The notes beneath the pieces were generated by a model. It was not told where the DNA came from. It was given only the letters and a program-made list of their open reading frames with translations, and did no database searches. From Bradyrhizobium sp. CCBAU 53421 (GTDB taxonomy: Bacteria > Pseudomonadota > Alphaproteobacteria > Rhizobiales > Xanthobacteraceae), in the NCBI RefSeq assembly GCF_015291625.1, contig NZ_CP030047.1:1302001-1366000 (forward strand): DNA of 64,000 bases, given 5' to 3'. Within the stretch, counting starts at the first letter, position 1, and every line of letters begins with the position of its first letter. Of the stretch, positions 29,111 through 37,863 are shown piece by piece. The position numbers and the translations under genes are program-made.

Positions 29111-30910
29111 TCAGGAATCAGCGGCGAATTTCGAGTTGGATGCAACCAGAGCGAGTTTGCCGAACGGGAGGCCGGCTTTCAAGAGGCCATCGCGATAGAG
29201 CGCGATGTCGGCCGGGTTCTTCCAGTGGAAATTGCGCAAGTGACGCTCGACCGTGAGGTCGGGATGGTTGGCGAGCAGCGCCTCGGCGGCCTGCGCGGCT
29301 TCGTCGGCGCGGCCGAGCTGGGCGAGCGCGGCGGCGCGCACCGCCAGGCACTGCAGATGGTTCGGGTTGAGATACAGCCCCTCGCGCGACCACGACAGCG
29401 ATGCATCATATTGCCCGAGAAGATAATGGCTGAACGCGTTCAGCGCGGCCCATTGGTAGCGCGGGTCGCTGTTGCCGCGCTGGACCGCCGTCGAGAACAG
29501 CTCGACCGCCTTGCGATGGTCGCCGATCACCATATGGCAAATCCCGAGCACGCCGCGGGCGCCCATGTCGTAGGGATTGAGCTCGATCGCCCGCTTGATG
29601 GCGTCCATCGCGGCTTCGTAATGGCCCTGCATCGCATGCAGATAGGCCAGCAGCGAAAATGCGAACGAGGAGCGCGGGTCGAGCCGGACGCTGCTCTCGG
29701 CCAGGCTGACCGACGAGGCCCACAACTCGCGCGTGCTCGGAATCCAGCCGAACTGGATGCTCTGGATCTGGATCAGCGCGAGATAGGCGCGTGCGATCGA
29801 CAGCGCGGGGTCGAGCTCGATCGCCTCCTTGAACAGCGCGATCGCGGTTTCGCAATCGACCTTGGTCTGGTGATAGTAGTGCGACAGACCCTTCAGGAAG
29901 CGATCCCACGCGGTCAGCTCGGCGTTCGGCGAGCGCGCCGGCGCCGAGGCCTCGGCACGGTAGATCTCCTGGGCCACCGCGGCGGAGAGGTTGGCGGTGA
30001 TCTCGTCCTGCATCGCGAACAGGTCGCCCATGTCGCGGTCGTAGCGGCCGGTCCACAGCTGCTCGCCCTTCTCGGGCGCGATCAACTCGGCGGAGACGCG
30101 GATCTTGTTGCCGGCACGGCGCACCGAGCCCTGAATCAGGTAGGTCGCGTCGATCTCGCGCGCGATCAGGCGGGTCGAGACGTTCTTGCCCTTGTAGGCG
30201 AAGGTCGAGTTGCGGCTCAGCACGCGGTAGAAGGATTGCAGCGACAGCGCGTGGATCAGATCCTCGGTCAGGCCGTCGGAGAAATATTCGTCCGCGCCGC
30301 CGCTCAGATTGTCGAACGGCAGCACACCGACGATCGCGGTCCGGTATTGCCCCGGCAGATGCGGGCCGTCGTCCGGCGCCTTCTCGTGGAGATCGGATCC
30401 GGCCGGCACCCAGGTCCAGACATGGACCGGTTCGGTGATGTTCTTGAAGCGGTGCGGGCCGGCATCGAGCAGGGTGACGGCAAGCCGCCGTCCCGCCTCG
30501 GTGCGGGCCTTGTCCGACACCGCGATGCCGCCGGGCACGGCGACCGTCTCGAGGCGGACCGCGATGTTGACGTCGTCGCCGAACACCTCGTCCTCGTCGG
30601 CCATGACGTCGCCCATATGGACGCCCATCCGGAAATGCATGGCGCGGTCGGCCGGCAGATGTTCGTTGCGCTCGGCCATCAGGGTCTGCATCGCGACGGC
30701 AGCCTCGATCGCCCCGATGATGCTCGGAAATTCCAGCAGGAAGCCGTCGCCGGTGTTTTTGACGATTCGGCCGCCGTGGTTGAGGATGATCGGGTAGATC
30801 GCGCTGCGGTGCGCCTTGAACGAGGCATGCGTCCCCGCCTCGTCGACACCCATCATGCGGGAATAGCCGGCGATATCAGCGCAAAGAATGGCAGCGAGCC
30901 GTCTTTCCAT
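29111..30910 (-). CDS. Adenylate/guanylate cyclase with TolB-like and TPR domains
   Basis: The 599-residue protein is a class III nucleotide cyclase. The catalytic domain covers residues 1-175, with RRLAAILCADIAGYSRMMG carrying a metal Asp, NHGGRIVKNTGDGFLLEFPS the second, and FRMGVHMGDVMADEDEVFGDDVNIAVRLE the RxG(I/V)H...NxAxRL motif. A TolB/FlgO-type domain (TAIVGVLPFDNLSGGADEYFSDGLTEDLIHALS) follows, and then several TPR repeats (NPYDMGARGVLGICHMVIGDHRKAVELF). This architecture is common in Bradyrhizobium. The signal sensed and whether cAMP or cGMP is made cannot be told from the sequence. Confidence 0.93.
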   Translation of the reverse strand: MERRLAAILCADIAGYSRMMGVDEAGTHASFKAHRSAIYPIILNHGGRIVKNTGDGFLLEFPSIIGAIEAAVAMQTLMAERNEHLPADRAMHFRMGVHMGDVMADEDEVFGDDVNIAVRLETVAVPGGIAVSDKARTEAGRRLAVTLLDAGPHRFKNITEPVHVWTWVPAGSDLHEKAPDDGPHLPGQYRTAIVGVLPFDNLSGGADEYFSDGLTEDLIHALSLQSFYRVLSRNSTFAYKGKNVSTRLIAREIDATYLIQGSVRRAGNKIRVSAELIAPEKGEQLWTGRYDRDMGDLFAMQDEITANLSAAVAQEIYRAEASAPARSPNAELTAWDRFLKGLSHYYHQTKVDCETAIALFKEAIELDPALSIARAYLALIQIQSIQFGWIPSTRELWASSVSLAESSVRLDPRSSFAFSLLAYLHAMQGHYEAAMDAIKRAIELNPYDMGARGVLGICHMVIGDHRKAVELFSTAVQRGNSDPRYQWAALNAFSHYLLGQYDASLSWSREGLYLNPNHLQCLAVRAAALAQLGRADEAAQAAEALLANHPDLTVERHLRNFHWKNPADIALYRDGLLKAGLPFGKLALVASNSKFAADS

Positions 30911-31149
30911 CTCTCCTGTGCCCTGGAATGGCCACTTAGCCGAGGTGACCGAATCCGGTACTTACAAGACAGGCCGGGTCGGGCGGAAGCTCGGTTTACG
31001 GGCACCTATAATGCATAGTAGCAGGAATTGGCATGCGACCAACGGATCGTACAGTCCGTTTCTCTACTGAATTCGTGTGTCGCCGGGATGGCGCAGCTTG
31101 GCTGACCCTCCTTTCCGGTTCGTTACTTACATAGGTCAATGTGGGCGCA

Positions 31150-31785
31150 ATGCTGGGAATTCACGAGCTTTGGCTGTTTGTCCTGTCCGGGCTGCTGCTC
31201 AACGTCACGCCGGGGCCGGATACCGCTTATATCATAGGGCGCACGATTCAGCACGGATGGCGCGGCGGCGCCGCTGCGGCGATCGGTATCAGCTGCGGCT
31301 GCCTGGTCCACGTCCTGGGCGCGGCGATCGGGCTGTCGGCGCTGCTGATGGCGTCGTCGACCGCGTTCCTGGCCGTCAAGCTGATCGGCGCGGCCTATCT
31401 GGTGCTGACCGGGCTGCAGATGCTGCTCTCGCGCGCCAGGCCGATCGCTGACATCGCCGGGCAGGGCGGCGAGACCTCGATCTCGCGTGTGTTCTGGCAG
31501 GGGGCGCTGACTAACATCCTCAATCCCAAGGTGGCGCTGTTCTTCCTGGCATTCCTGCCGCAATTCGTGGCGGCGGATTCGCCGCACAAGACGCTCGCCT
31601 TCCTGGTGCTCGGGCTGATCTTCATCACCGGCGGCACGCTGTGGTGCCTTGGCCTCGCGGCCTTTGCGGCGCGGGCCGCCGGCCGCATCCGGCAATCGAC
31701 CGGCGTGATCGCCTGGATCAACCGTTCGCTCGGCGCACTCTTCATCTATCTCGGCGTCCGCGTCGCCATGCTGGAGGCGCGCTAG
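31150..31785 (+). CDS. LysE/RhtB family exporter
   Basis: This ~212-residue membrane protein (a GTG at 31141 would add three residues) has about six helices and the family signature LLNVTPGPDTAYIIGRTIQHGW at its N-terminus, plus GALTNILNPKVALFFLAFLPQFV in the middle. LysE/RhtB transporters export amino acids (Lys, Thr, homoserine lactones) or related small molecules. The substrate cannot be inferred. No regulator of LysG type is adjacent. Confidence 0.9.
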   Translation: MLGIHELWLFVLSGLLLNVTPGPDTAYIIGRTIQHGWRGGAAAAIGISCGCLVHVLGAAIGLSALLMASSTAFLAVKLIGAAYLVLTGLQMLLSRARPIADIAGQGGETSISRVFWQGALTNILNPKVALFFLAFLPQFVAADSPHKTLAFLVLGLIFITGGTLWCLGLAAFAARAAGRIRQSTGVIAWINRSLGALFIYLGVRVAMLEAR

Positions 31786-31795
31786 TTCTCGCCTG

Positions 31796-31853
31796 CGCGT
31801 TTTCGAGCGAAGTGGCTTACCGGTTCGGGTGAAGAAAACGCCTCAAACAAGAA
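31796..31853. repeat. 58-bp dispersed repeat, copy 2
   Basis: Same arrangement as 11693-11750: GCGTTTTCGAGCGAAGTGG, then ACCGGTTCGGGTGAAGAAAA and CGCCTCAAACAAG. Complementary GCGTTTTC/GAAAACGC ends allow a hairpin. It lies between the 3' ends of the LysE and TauE genes. Confidence 0.8.
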
Positions 31854-31854
31854 T

Positions 31855-32607
31855 CTAGCCGTGGATCTTGAGCAGCGCGCTGCCGGCCAGATAGATGCCG
31901 AGCAGGATCATCGCGATCAGGAACCAGCGGCGGAAAACGTCCGGTTGCATCCGGGTGCGGACCGCCTGGCCGATGAACATGCCGATGAACGATGCCACCA
32001 TCGCCACCGCGCCCGGCAGCGCGGTGGCCGCGGTCAACAGGCCCGAGGCCGTGAGGTTGAAGGCGAGCGCCACGGTCGCGGTGGTGAAGAAGACGCCGAG
32101 CGCCTGCACCAGTTCGTCCCGCTCCATGCCGATCGCCTGCATGAACGGCATCGAGGGAATGACCTGGACGCCGGTTGCCGCCGAGATCAGCCCGGTGATG
32201 ACGCCGACGATGCCGCCGATCCATTTCTCGTCGTGCCGCCTGACCTTGAAGTTGAATCGGCTCAGGCCGACGATCGCGTAGATCACCAGCAGCGCGCCGA
32301 GCACGACGGTGCCGTAAGCCGCGTACGGCCCGGTCAACAGCCCGGCATTGATCCAGATTCCGGCGACGGTGCCGAGCATCAGCGGCCACAGCCGCCTGAG
32401 GATGTCGCGCAGATAGGGGCCGACGAAGGTCTGCCAGATGTTGGTGACGATCGCCGGCACGATCACGATTGCAATCGCCTGACCCGGCGCCATCGTGGTC
32501 GCCAGCAGTCCCATCGCGACCGTCGGCAGACCGAGGCCGAGCGTACCCTTGACGAAGCCGGCGAGCAGGAAGGCGAAGGCGATGAAGATCAGGAGATGGT
32601 CGACCAT
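31855..32607 (-). CDS. TauE/SafE-type membrane transporter
   Basis: This ~250-residue membrane protein has seven to eight helices and belongs to the TauE/SafE (DUF81) family, which export small organosulfur compounds, sulfite or related anions. The AGFVKGTLGLGLPTVAMGLL segment near the start and GVITGLISAATGVQVIPSMPFMQAIGM in the middle are the two repeats of the family. The start is the ATG at 32607; the open frame runs to 32640. It is divergent from the LysR gene, which could regulate it. Confidence 0.85.
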   Translation of the reverse strand: MVDHLLIFIAFAFLLAGFVKGTLGLGLPTVAMGLLATTMAPGQAIAIVIVPAIVTNIWQTFVGPYLRDILRRLWPLMLGTVAGIWINAGLLTGPYAAYGTVVLGALLVIYAIVGLSRFNFKVRRHDEKWIGGIVGVITGLISAATGVQVIPSMPFMQAIGMERDELVQALGVFFTTATVALAFNLTASGLLTAATALPGAVAMVASFIGMFIGQAVRTRMQPDVFRRWFLIAMILLGIYLAGSALLKIHG

Positions 32608-32698
32608 GGCTGAACATTGACCGATCGACGCGATCGGCACAATCTGGAGGTTACGGAGTTAGCCTTCGGACGGTCCGAAGGGCGGGGCGGGAAACGTC

Positions 32699-33592
32699 AT
32701 GCGGTTCGACCTGATCGACTTGCAATTGTTCATCGCAGTTTCGGATGCGCGCAGCATCACCCAGGGCGCGGCGCGCGCGAACATGGCGCTAGCCTCGGCC
32801 AGCGAGCGAATCAAGGGGCTCGAGGAGGCGCTCGGCGTCGCGCTGCTCAAGCGCGGCCGTCGCGGCGTCGAACTGACGGCGGCCGGCGAGAGCCTGCTCG
32901 GTCACGCGCGGATCGTGTTGCATAATGTCGAGGCTTTGCAGAGCGATCTCGCCGCTTATGCCAGCGGCGTCCGCGCCAACGTGCTGCTGCTCGCCAACAC
33001 TTCGGGCCTGTCGGAGCATCTGCCGCGGGCGCTGGCGGCGTTCCTGCACGAACATCCCGATATCAGCGTCGATGTCGAGGAGCGCGAGAGCACCGATATC
33101 GCGACCGCGATCGCCAGCGGCGCCGCCGATCTCGGTTTCGCCGCCGAACACGCGCTGCCCGACAGCGTCGAGCGTTTCCTGTTCAGCGAGGACCGCCTGA
33201 TGCTGGTGGCGTCGCGGCGCAGCGATCTCGGCGGCCGCCGCCAGATCGACTTCCAGGAGGTGGTCGGCCGCGATTTCGTCGGCCTCACGGCAACGTCCGC
33301 ATTGCAGGTCCATATTTCGCGGCACGCGGCAAAGCTTGGGGCGCGGCTGCGCTTCCGTGCCCGCCTGCGCGGCTTCGACGCCATCTGCCAGATGGTCGCC
33401 GCCGATGTCGGCATCGCGGTGATCCCGGAAACCGCGGCGCGGCGCTGCGCGGCGGCGATGCCGATCACGACGATCAGGATCCGCGACGCCTGGGCCAACC
33501 GCCGGCTGACGATCTGTGCGCGCAGCTTCAAGGCGCTGCCGCGCGCAGCCAAGCAGCTCGTGGAATATTTGCGCGCCGAAGCGCAACGCTGA
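32699..33592 (+). CDS. LysR family transcriptional regulator
   Basis: The 297-residue protein is a LysR-type regulator. The N-terminal winged helix covers residues 1-60 (MRFDLIDLQLFIAVSDARSITQGAARANMALASASERIKGLEEALGVALLKRGRR). The effector domain extends to the end, with the beta-strand-rich LLLANTSGLSEHL...VEERES. It starts at ATG 32699. Divergent from the TauE-type gene and 18 bases upstream of a GST gene on the same strand, so either could be a target. The ligand is unknown. Confidence 0.92.
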   Translation: MRFDLIDLQLFIAVSDARSITQGAARANMALASASERIKGLEEALGVALLKRGRRGVELTAAGESLLGHARIVLHNVEALQSDLAAYASGVRANVLLLANTSGLSEHLPRALAAFLHEHPDISVDVEERESTDIATAIASGAADLGFAAEHALPDSVERFLFSEDRLMLVASRRSDLGGRRQIDFQEVVGRDFVGLTATSALQVHISRHAAKLGARLRFRARLRGFDAICQMVAADVGIAVIPETAARRCAAAMPITTIRIRDAWANRRLTICARSFKALPRAAKQLVEYLRAEAQR

Positions 33593-33610
33593 CGAAGCGA
33601 GGAGAGTGCG

Positions 33611-34258
33611 ATGCTCAGGGTCTGGGGACGGCGCAGTTCGTTCAACGTGCAGAAGGTGATGTGGCTGATCGGCGAGCTAGATCTGGCGCATGAGCACATC
33701 GATGCCGGCGGTGCGTTCGGCGGGCTCGATGCGCCGGCGTTCCTCGCGATGAACCCGCATGGCCGCGTGCCTGTCGTGAGGGACGACGACGCGACCGTCT
33801 GGGAATCCCACGCCATCCTGCGCTACCTCGCCGCGCGCCACGGCAACGGCCGCTTCTGGTCCGACGATCCAATTGTCCGGGCCCGGGTCGATGGCTGGAT
33901 GGACTGGTCGCAGACCGCGTTGCAGCCGGATTTCCTCGGCGGCGTGTTCTGGGGATTTTTCCGCACCCCCGAGAACCAGCGCGACTGGCCGGCGATTCAC
34001 AGGGCGCTCGCCCGTTGCGAGCAGCATTTTGCGAAACTCGAACGGCTTCTCGAAGCCACGCCGTTCCTGCTCGGCGAGACGCTGTCGCTCGCGGACATCA
34101 CCGCGGGAACTTCGCTCTATCGCTATTTCGAGCTCGAGATCGCGCGACCGCCGCTGCCGGCGGTCGAGCGCTGGTATCAGGGGCTGCAGCAACGCCCGCC
34201 GTTTCGCAAGCACGTCATGATTCCGTTCGAGGAGCTGCGCGGCCGGCTCGACTACTAA
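33611..34258 (+). CDS. Glutathione S-transferase family protein
   Basis: The 215-residue protein has a thioredoxin-like N-terminal domain (MLRVWGRRSSFNVQKVMWLIGELDLAHEHID; GRVPVVRDDDATVWESHAILRYLAARH) and an all-helical C-terminal domain. The Ser/Asn residues near position 10-12 are candidate GSH-activating residues. It follows the LysR gene by 18 bases and probably shares its transcript. Its stop codon overlaps that of the convergent binding-protein gene by four bases. Substrate unknown. Confidence 0.9.
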   Translation: MLRVWGRRSSFNVQKVMWLIGELDLAHEHIDAGGAFGGLDAPAFLAMNPHGRVPVVRDDDATVWESHAILRYLAARHGNGRFWSDDPIVRARVDGWMDWSQTALQPDFLGGVFWGFFRTPENQRDWPAIHRALARCEQHFAKLERLLEATPFLLGETLSLADITAGTSLYRYFELEIARPPLPAVERWYQGLQQRPPFRKHVMIPFEELRGRLDY

Positions 34259-35253
34259 TCTTGCTTCGTCGTCACCACGCCGGCGTCCTGGATCACCTTC
34301 GCCCATCGCTTGATGTCGGCGGCGATGAAGTCGCGGAAATGGTCGGGCGTGTCGCCGGCCAGGGTCAGGCCTTGCTCGGCGAGTTTTGCCTTCACCGCCG
34401 GATCGGCCATTGCCTCGGTGGCGAGTTTGTTCAGCCTGGTGACGATCGCCGGCGGTGTTCCGGCGGGGGCGATCATGCCGTACCAGTTCTCGATGATCAG
34501 GTCGGGCATGCCGACTTCCGCCGTGGTCGGCACGTCGGGCGCGGTCGGGGCACGCTCGCGGGCGCCAAGCGCGATCGGCCGCAGCGAGCCTGCCTTGATC
34601 TGCGGCAGGATCACCGGCAGGTCGAGGAAGGTCATCTGCACCTGCCGACCCAGCAGGTCGTTCACCGCCGGCGCCGCGCCGCGATAGGGCACGTGGACGA
34701 TGTCGATCTTCGCCGTCAGCTTGAACAATTCGCAGGCCAGGTGCGGGAGGCTGCCGGGACCGGACGAGGCGAAGTTGAGCTTGCCCGGCTGCGCCTTGGC
34801 GAGCGCGACCAACTCGCTCATGTTCTTTGCCGGTACGTCGGTGGCGACAACCAGCATTTCCGGCACGGTCGCGACCAGCGTCACCGGCGCGAGATCCTTC
34901 AGCGTGTCGTAGGCGACCTTCTCCATGCTCGGGCTGATCGCCAGCGCGCCGGCGCTCGCGATCGCAACCGTGTAGCCATCGGGCGCGGCCTTTGCGACCG
35001 CATCGGTGCCGAGCACGCCGCCCTGGCCGGCGCGGTTGTCGACGACGATCGGCTGCTTTGCGAGTTCCGACATCTTCTGCCCGATCACCCGCGCGATGAT
35101 GTCGTTCGGCCCGCCGGGCGGGAACGGCACGATCAGCCGGATCGGCTTGGCCGGGAACTCCTTGGCCGGGAACTCCTGGGCCGAAGTCGCAATGGGCGCG
35201 AGAAGCAGGAGAGTGGCTGCCAGCAGCCTGTCGCACATCGTCATGTCGCCCAT
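34255..35253 (-). CDS. Tripartite tricarboxylate transporter binding protein (TctC/Bug type)
   Basis: The ~330-residue protein has a signal peptide (LLAATLLLLAPIATSAQ) and the Bug-type core: PIRLIVPFPPGGPNDIIARVIGQKM, VVDNRAGQGGVLGTDAVAKAAPDGYT and NFASSGPGSLPHLACELF. Such periplasmic proteins bind carboxylated substrates for TctAB membrane partners, which are not present here (a common orphan situation). A 15-bp tandem duplication at about 35151-35180 makes a repeated EFPAK just after the signal peptide. The start at 35253 or the ATG nine bases later is open. Confidence 0.9.
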   Translation of the reverse strand: MGDMTMCDRLLAATLLLLAPIATSAQEFPAKEFPAKPIRLIVPFPPGGPNDIIARVIGQKMSELAKQPIVVDNRAGQGGVLGTDAVAKAAPDGYTVAIASAGALAISPSMEKVAYDTLKDLAPVTLVATVPEMLVVATDVPAKNMSELVALAKAQPGKLNFASSGPGSLPHLACELFKLTAKIDIVHVPYRGAAPAVNDLLGRQVQMTFLDLPVILPQIKAGSLRPIALGARERAPTAPDVPTTAEVGMPDLIIENWYGMIAPAGTPPAIVTRLNKLATEAMADPAVKAKLAEQGLTLAGDTPDHFRDFIAADIKRWAKVIQDAGVVTTKQD

Positions 35254-35329
35254 CCCTGACGTTTCTCGTTGCGGTCAGGATGGGCGCAGATCAATCGCCC
35301 GGCAACTCAACAAATCGGGCGAACAAAGC

Positions 35330-36109
35330 TCAGGCGTTGAGCAGCTTCATCGCAGCTTCATGCACGCGCGGATCTCCGGCTGCGATGATGCGGCCGCCGC
35401 TTTGCGCCGGCTTGCCGTCCCAGGTGGTGACGACGCCGCCGGCGCCGGTGACGATCGGGATCAGGCCGGCAATGTCGTAGGGTTTCAGCTCGGTCTCGAT
35501 CACGAGGTCGAGATGGCCGGCCGCGAGCATGCAATAGGAGTAGCAGTCGCCGCCGTAGCGCGACAGGCGCGCCGCCTGCTCGACGCGGCCGAAGCGGGCG
35601 CGGTCATCCGGATTCATCAGCAGCGGGCTGGTGGTGAAGAGGGTCGCCTCCTTTAGTGAGGCGCAGCGCCGCACCGAGAGCCGCCGTTCGCCCGACGGTC
35701 CCGAGTAGTTCGCCGAGCCGTTGTCGCCGGAGAAGCGCTCGCCGATATAGGGCTGGTGCATCATGCCGAATACCGGCGTACCTTTATGCAGCAGCGCGAT
35801 CAGCGTGCCCCAGATCGGAAAGCCGGCGATGAAGGACTTGGTGCCGTCGATCGGGTCGAGCACCCAGACATAGTCGGCGTCCTCGCGCTCATTGCCGAAC
35901 TCCTCGCCGACGATACCGTGCTGAGGGAAGTTCGCCTTGATCAGCCGCCGCATCACCGCTTCCGCGGCCCGGTCGGCCTCGGTGACCGGGTCGAAATCGT
36001 TCGAACTCTTGTTGTCGACCGAGAGCGAGGTGCGGAAGAAGGGCAGGATGGTTTCGCCGGATGCGGTCGCGAGGCGGCCGATGAAGGCGGTAAAGTCGAT
36101 GACCGTCAC
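35330..36109 (-). CDS. hisN: Inositol monophosphatase family protein, probable histidinol-phosphatase
   Basis: The 259-residue protein is an inositol-monophosphatase-fold phosphatase. The metal motifs VWVLDPIDGTKSFIAGFPIWG, EEFGNE and the C-terminal LKPYDIAGLIPIVTGAGG are intact. It matches HisN-type histidinol-phosphate phosphatases, the penultimate step of histidine synthesis in many alphaproteobacteria that lack HisB phosphatase; I judge this from overall similarity. It starts at GTG 36109, seven bases after AGGGA. The suhB-type sRNA at 36469 lies upstream, transcribed the opposite way. Confidence 0.85.
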   Translation of the reverse strand: MTVIDFTAFIGRLATASGETILPFFRTSLSVDNKSSNDFDPVTEADRAAEAVMRRLIKANFPQHGIVGEEFGNEREDADYVWVLDPIDGTKSFIAGFPIWGTLIALLHKGTPVFGMMHQPYIGERFSGDNGSANYSGPSGERRLSVRRCASLKEATLFTTSPLLMNPDDRARFGRVEQAARLSRYGGDCYSYCMLAAGHLDLVIETELKPYDIAGLIPIVTGAGGVVTTWDGKPAQSGGRIIAAGDPRVHEAAMKLLNA

Positions 36110-36433
36110 GGCATGTCCCTGAAATGCACAAACGACGCGATAGATGCGTTCTTGCCTAGCTCAATCCCATGCGGCGCGCACGATTAACGGAGTGTTATCC
36201 CAGCCTGATGACCCGGTTCCGGACTTTCGATTTGGCTTCGGATTCGAAAGCTTACCCGGCTCCCAGGCGGATCACGAAGTCGCGAGTTCTGGTATACAAG
36301 CTATGCGCTGAATGCTGTCCGCTCAGGGCTTCCCTTGTAAGATATTGATCCTACATACGGAAAGCCGCTCCTGCTGGCCTGTTGCAGTTTCGCCAGACTT
36401 TCCAACATTACCCGAGAAATGTTTCGAAAGTTC

Positions 36434-36462
36434 TTGCGTTTTGTGCAGCGCGGTCGCATATT
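36434..36462 (+). promoter_or_regulatory. Sigma-70-type promoter of the small RNA
   Basis: TTGCGT (36434-36439) and CATATT (36457-36462) are 17 bases apart. A start point would fall about 36469, just before the first hairpin of the RNA described next. Confidence 0.6.
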
Positions 36463-36468
36463 GTTGCG

Positions 36469-36556
36469 GTGCGGTAGCGCCTCGCGCTATCGCTGCCCTC
36501 CTTGGGCGTTTCCTCCCTAGACTTGGGCCGCTTGTTCATTCAAGCGGCCCTTTTTT
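36469..36556 (+). ncRNA. Small RNA of suhB/MmgR (alpha-r8) type
   Basis: The RNA has three consecutive structures. Hairpin 1 is GCGGTAGCG / CGCTATCGC (36471-36479 with 36485-36493). Hairpin 2 is GCCC-TCCTT-GGGC (36495-36507), with an anti-Shine-Dalgarno loop, and it is followed by a single-stranded GTTTCCTCCCTAGACT. The terminator is GGGCCGCTTG / CAAGCGGCCC followed by six T (36525-36556). This arrangement with two CU-rich unpaired stretches matches my recollection of the suhB RNA family, which includes Sinorhizobium MmgR. The suhB motif was named for its position near an inositol-monophosphatase gene; one lies divergently upstream here. Such RNAs regulate translation by pairing to ribosome sites. 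Confidence 0.7.
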
Positions 36557-36670
36557 CTTGGGGCCGTCATTTCCGCGAGTGAACCGAGAATCCAATTCGG
36601 CGCTTGTCGCGTCGCCAGTTTGAATTCTTCGTTCATGACTTCATCTGGCACCATGGTGCCGACGATGGAT

Positions 36671-37558
36671 TTACTCCGCTGCCGCCTGGAACGGGCCGAG
36701 ATCCCCGAACGGAATCTTCGCGAGCGCATCCGCCAGCGTCGCGAAGTCGGCCGCGACCTGGGCGAAGCGCGGTCCGCGCTCGCGGTGCCGCTCATCCATA
36801 TAGACCGCGCGGTTGAGCTCGATCTGCACGGTGTGCAGGCCGCTCGCCGGGTTGCCGTAATGCTCGGTGATGAAGCCGCCGGCATAGGGCTTGTTGCGGC
36901 CGATCGAATAGCCGAGCGAGCTCATGACCTCCTCGACCAGGTCGGGCAAGAGCGGTGCGCAGCTCGTGCCGTAGCGGTCGCCGATCACGACGTCGGGCCG
37001 GCGCGGCTCGTCGCGCGACACCCCAACCGAGGGCATCGAGTGGCAATCGACCACGATCACGGTGCCGAACGCCTGATGCGCCTTGTTGATCAGCCGGCGC
37101 AGCGCGCGGTGATAGGGCTTGTAGAGCACCTCGATCCGGCGCAGCGCCTCGTCGACGTCGAGCCGCTCGCGGTAGATCTCCTGGCCGTCGCCGACCACGC
37201 GCGGGATGGTACCGAGGCCGCCGGCCACCCGCATCGAGCGCGTGTTGGCAAAGCTCGGCAGCCGCCCGGTGAACATGCGCGGGTCGAGCTCATAGGGCTC
37301 GCGGTTCACGTCGACATAGGAGCGCGGGAAGTTGACCCGGATGATCGGAAAGCCGCGATCGCTCAACCCGGCGATCAGCTCGTCCATGAAGCTGTCTTCG
37401 GAGCGGCGCAGCGCCGCCACATCGATTCGCGACGCCTCGAGGAATTCGGCCGGGTAGACCGAGCCCGAATGCGGGGAATTGAAAATGATCGGCGCACGCC
37501 AGGCCTGCGGCTCAACGATCTCGAACGGGGGCGACAACTCGCCAGCAAATTCGGTCAT
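36671..37558 (-). CDS. N-formylglutamate amidohydrolase family protein
   Basis: The ~295-residue protein belongs to the N-formylglutamate amidohydrolase family, metal-dependent hydrolases that release formate and glutamate (HutG in histidine breakdown) or act on related amides. Segments IFNSPHSGSVYPAEFLEA, IRVNFPRSYVDVNREPYELDPRMF, VIVDCHSMPS and GDRYGTSC are conserved. The ATG at 37558 (MTEFAGELSPPFE) has an AAGGGA just upstream; the open frame extends to 37639. It sits next to cpdR, an association seen in many Rhizobiales. No other hut genes are near, so a hut role is uncertain. Confidence 0.88.
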   Translation of the reverse strand: MTEFAGELSPPFEIVEPQAWRAPIIFNSPHSGSVYPAEFLEASRIDVAALRRSEDSFMDELIAGLSDRGFPIIRVNFPRSYVDVNREPYELDPRMFTGRLPSFANTRSMRVAGGLGTIPRVVGDGQEIYRERLDVDEALRRIEVLYKPYHRALRRLINKAHQAFGTVIVVDCHSMPSVGVSRDEPRRPDVVIGDRYGTSCAPLLPDLVEEVMSSLGYSIGRNKPYAGGFITEHYGNPASGLHTVQIELNRAVYMDERHRERGPRFAQVAADFATLADALAKIPFGDLGPFQAAAE

Positions 37559-37863
37559 TCCCTTGGCGCCGTCCCTTGCGTCCGCCTCGCCCCGCAGGAA
37601 CTGATTCTGCCGGAAAAGCGGAGATTTATGGGCAGGCATTGTCGGTAATCGCGATCATTCTGCCAAGTGAAAAGAGTGTGGCGCGCCGTGGAACGCGTCT
37701 TAAATGCGTGAAATGCCGCACAAGGTTGATTCGACGCGTGGTTCGGTCCACAAATCGATGGTGCGCATTTGCCACTGGCTTGACGCAAATTTCACCCGAA
37801 ATTTACCGTCTGTCGGGCTTACTGTTCGGACTGCTCCTCAAGCCGGATTCGACGATTCCTGCC

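Noticed and set aside
29225..31018. 597-residue plus-strand frame over the cyclase gene
   Set aside because: Composition is Arg/Ala/Gly-rich and without motifs; the minus-strand cyclase-TPR protein is real.
37780..37808. Sigma-70 promoter for cpdR (TTGACG box)
   Set aside because: The -35-like box is good but the 17-base-spaced -10 reads TTACCG, too weak to call.
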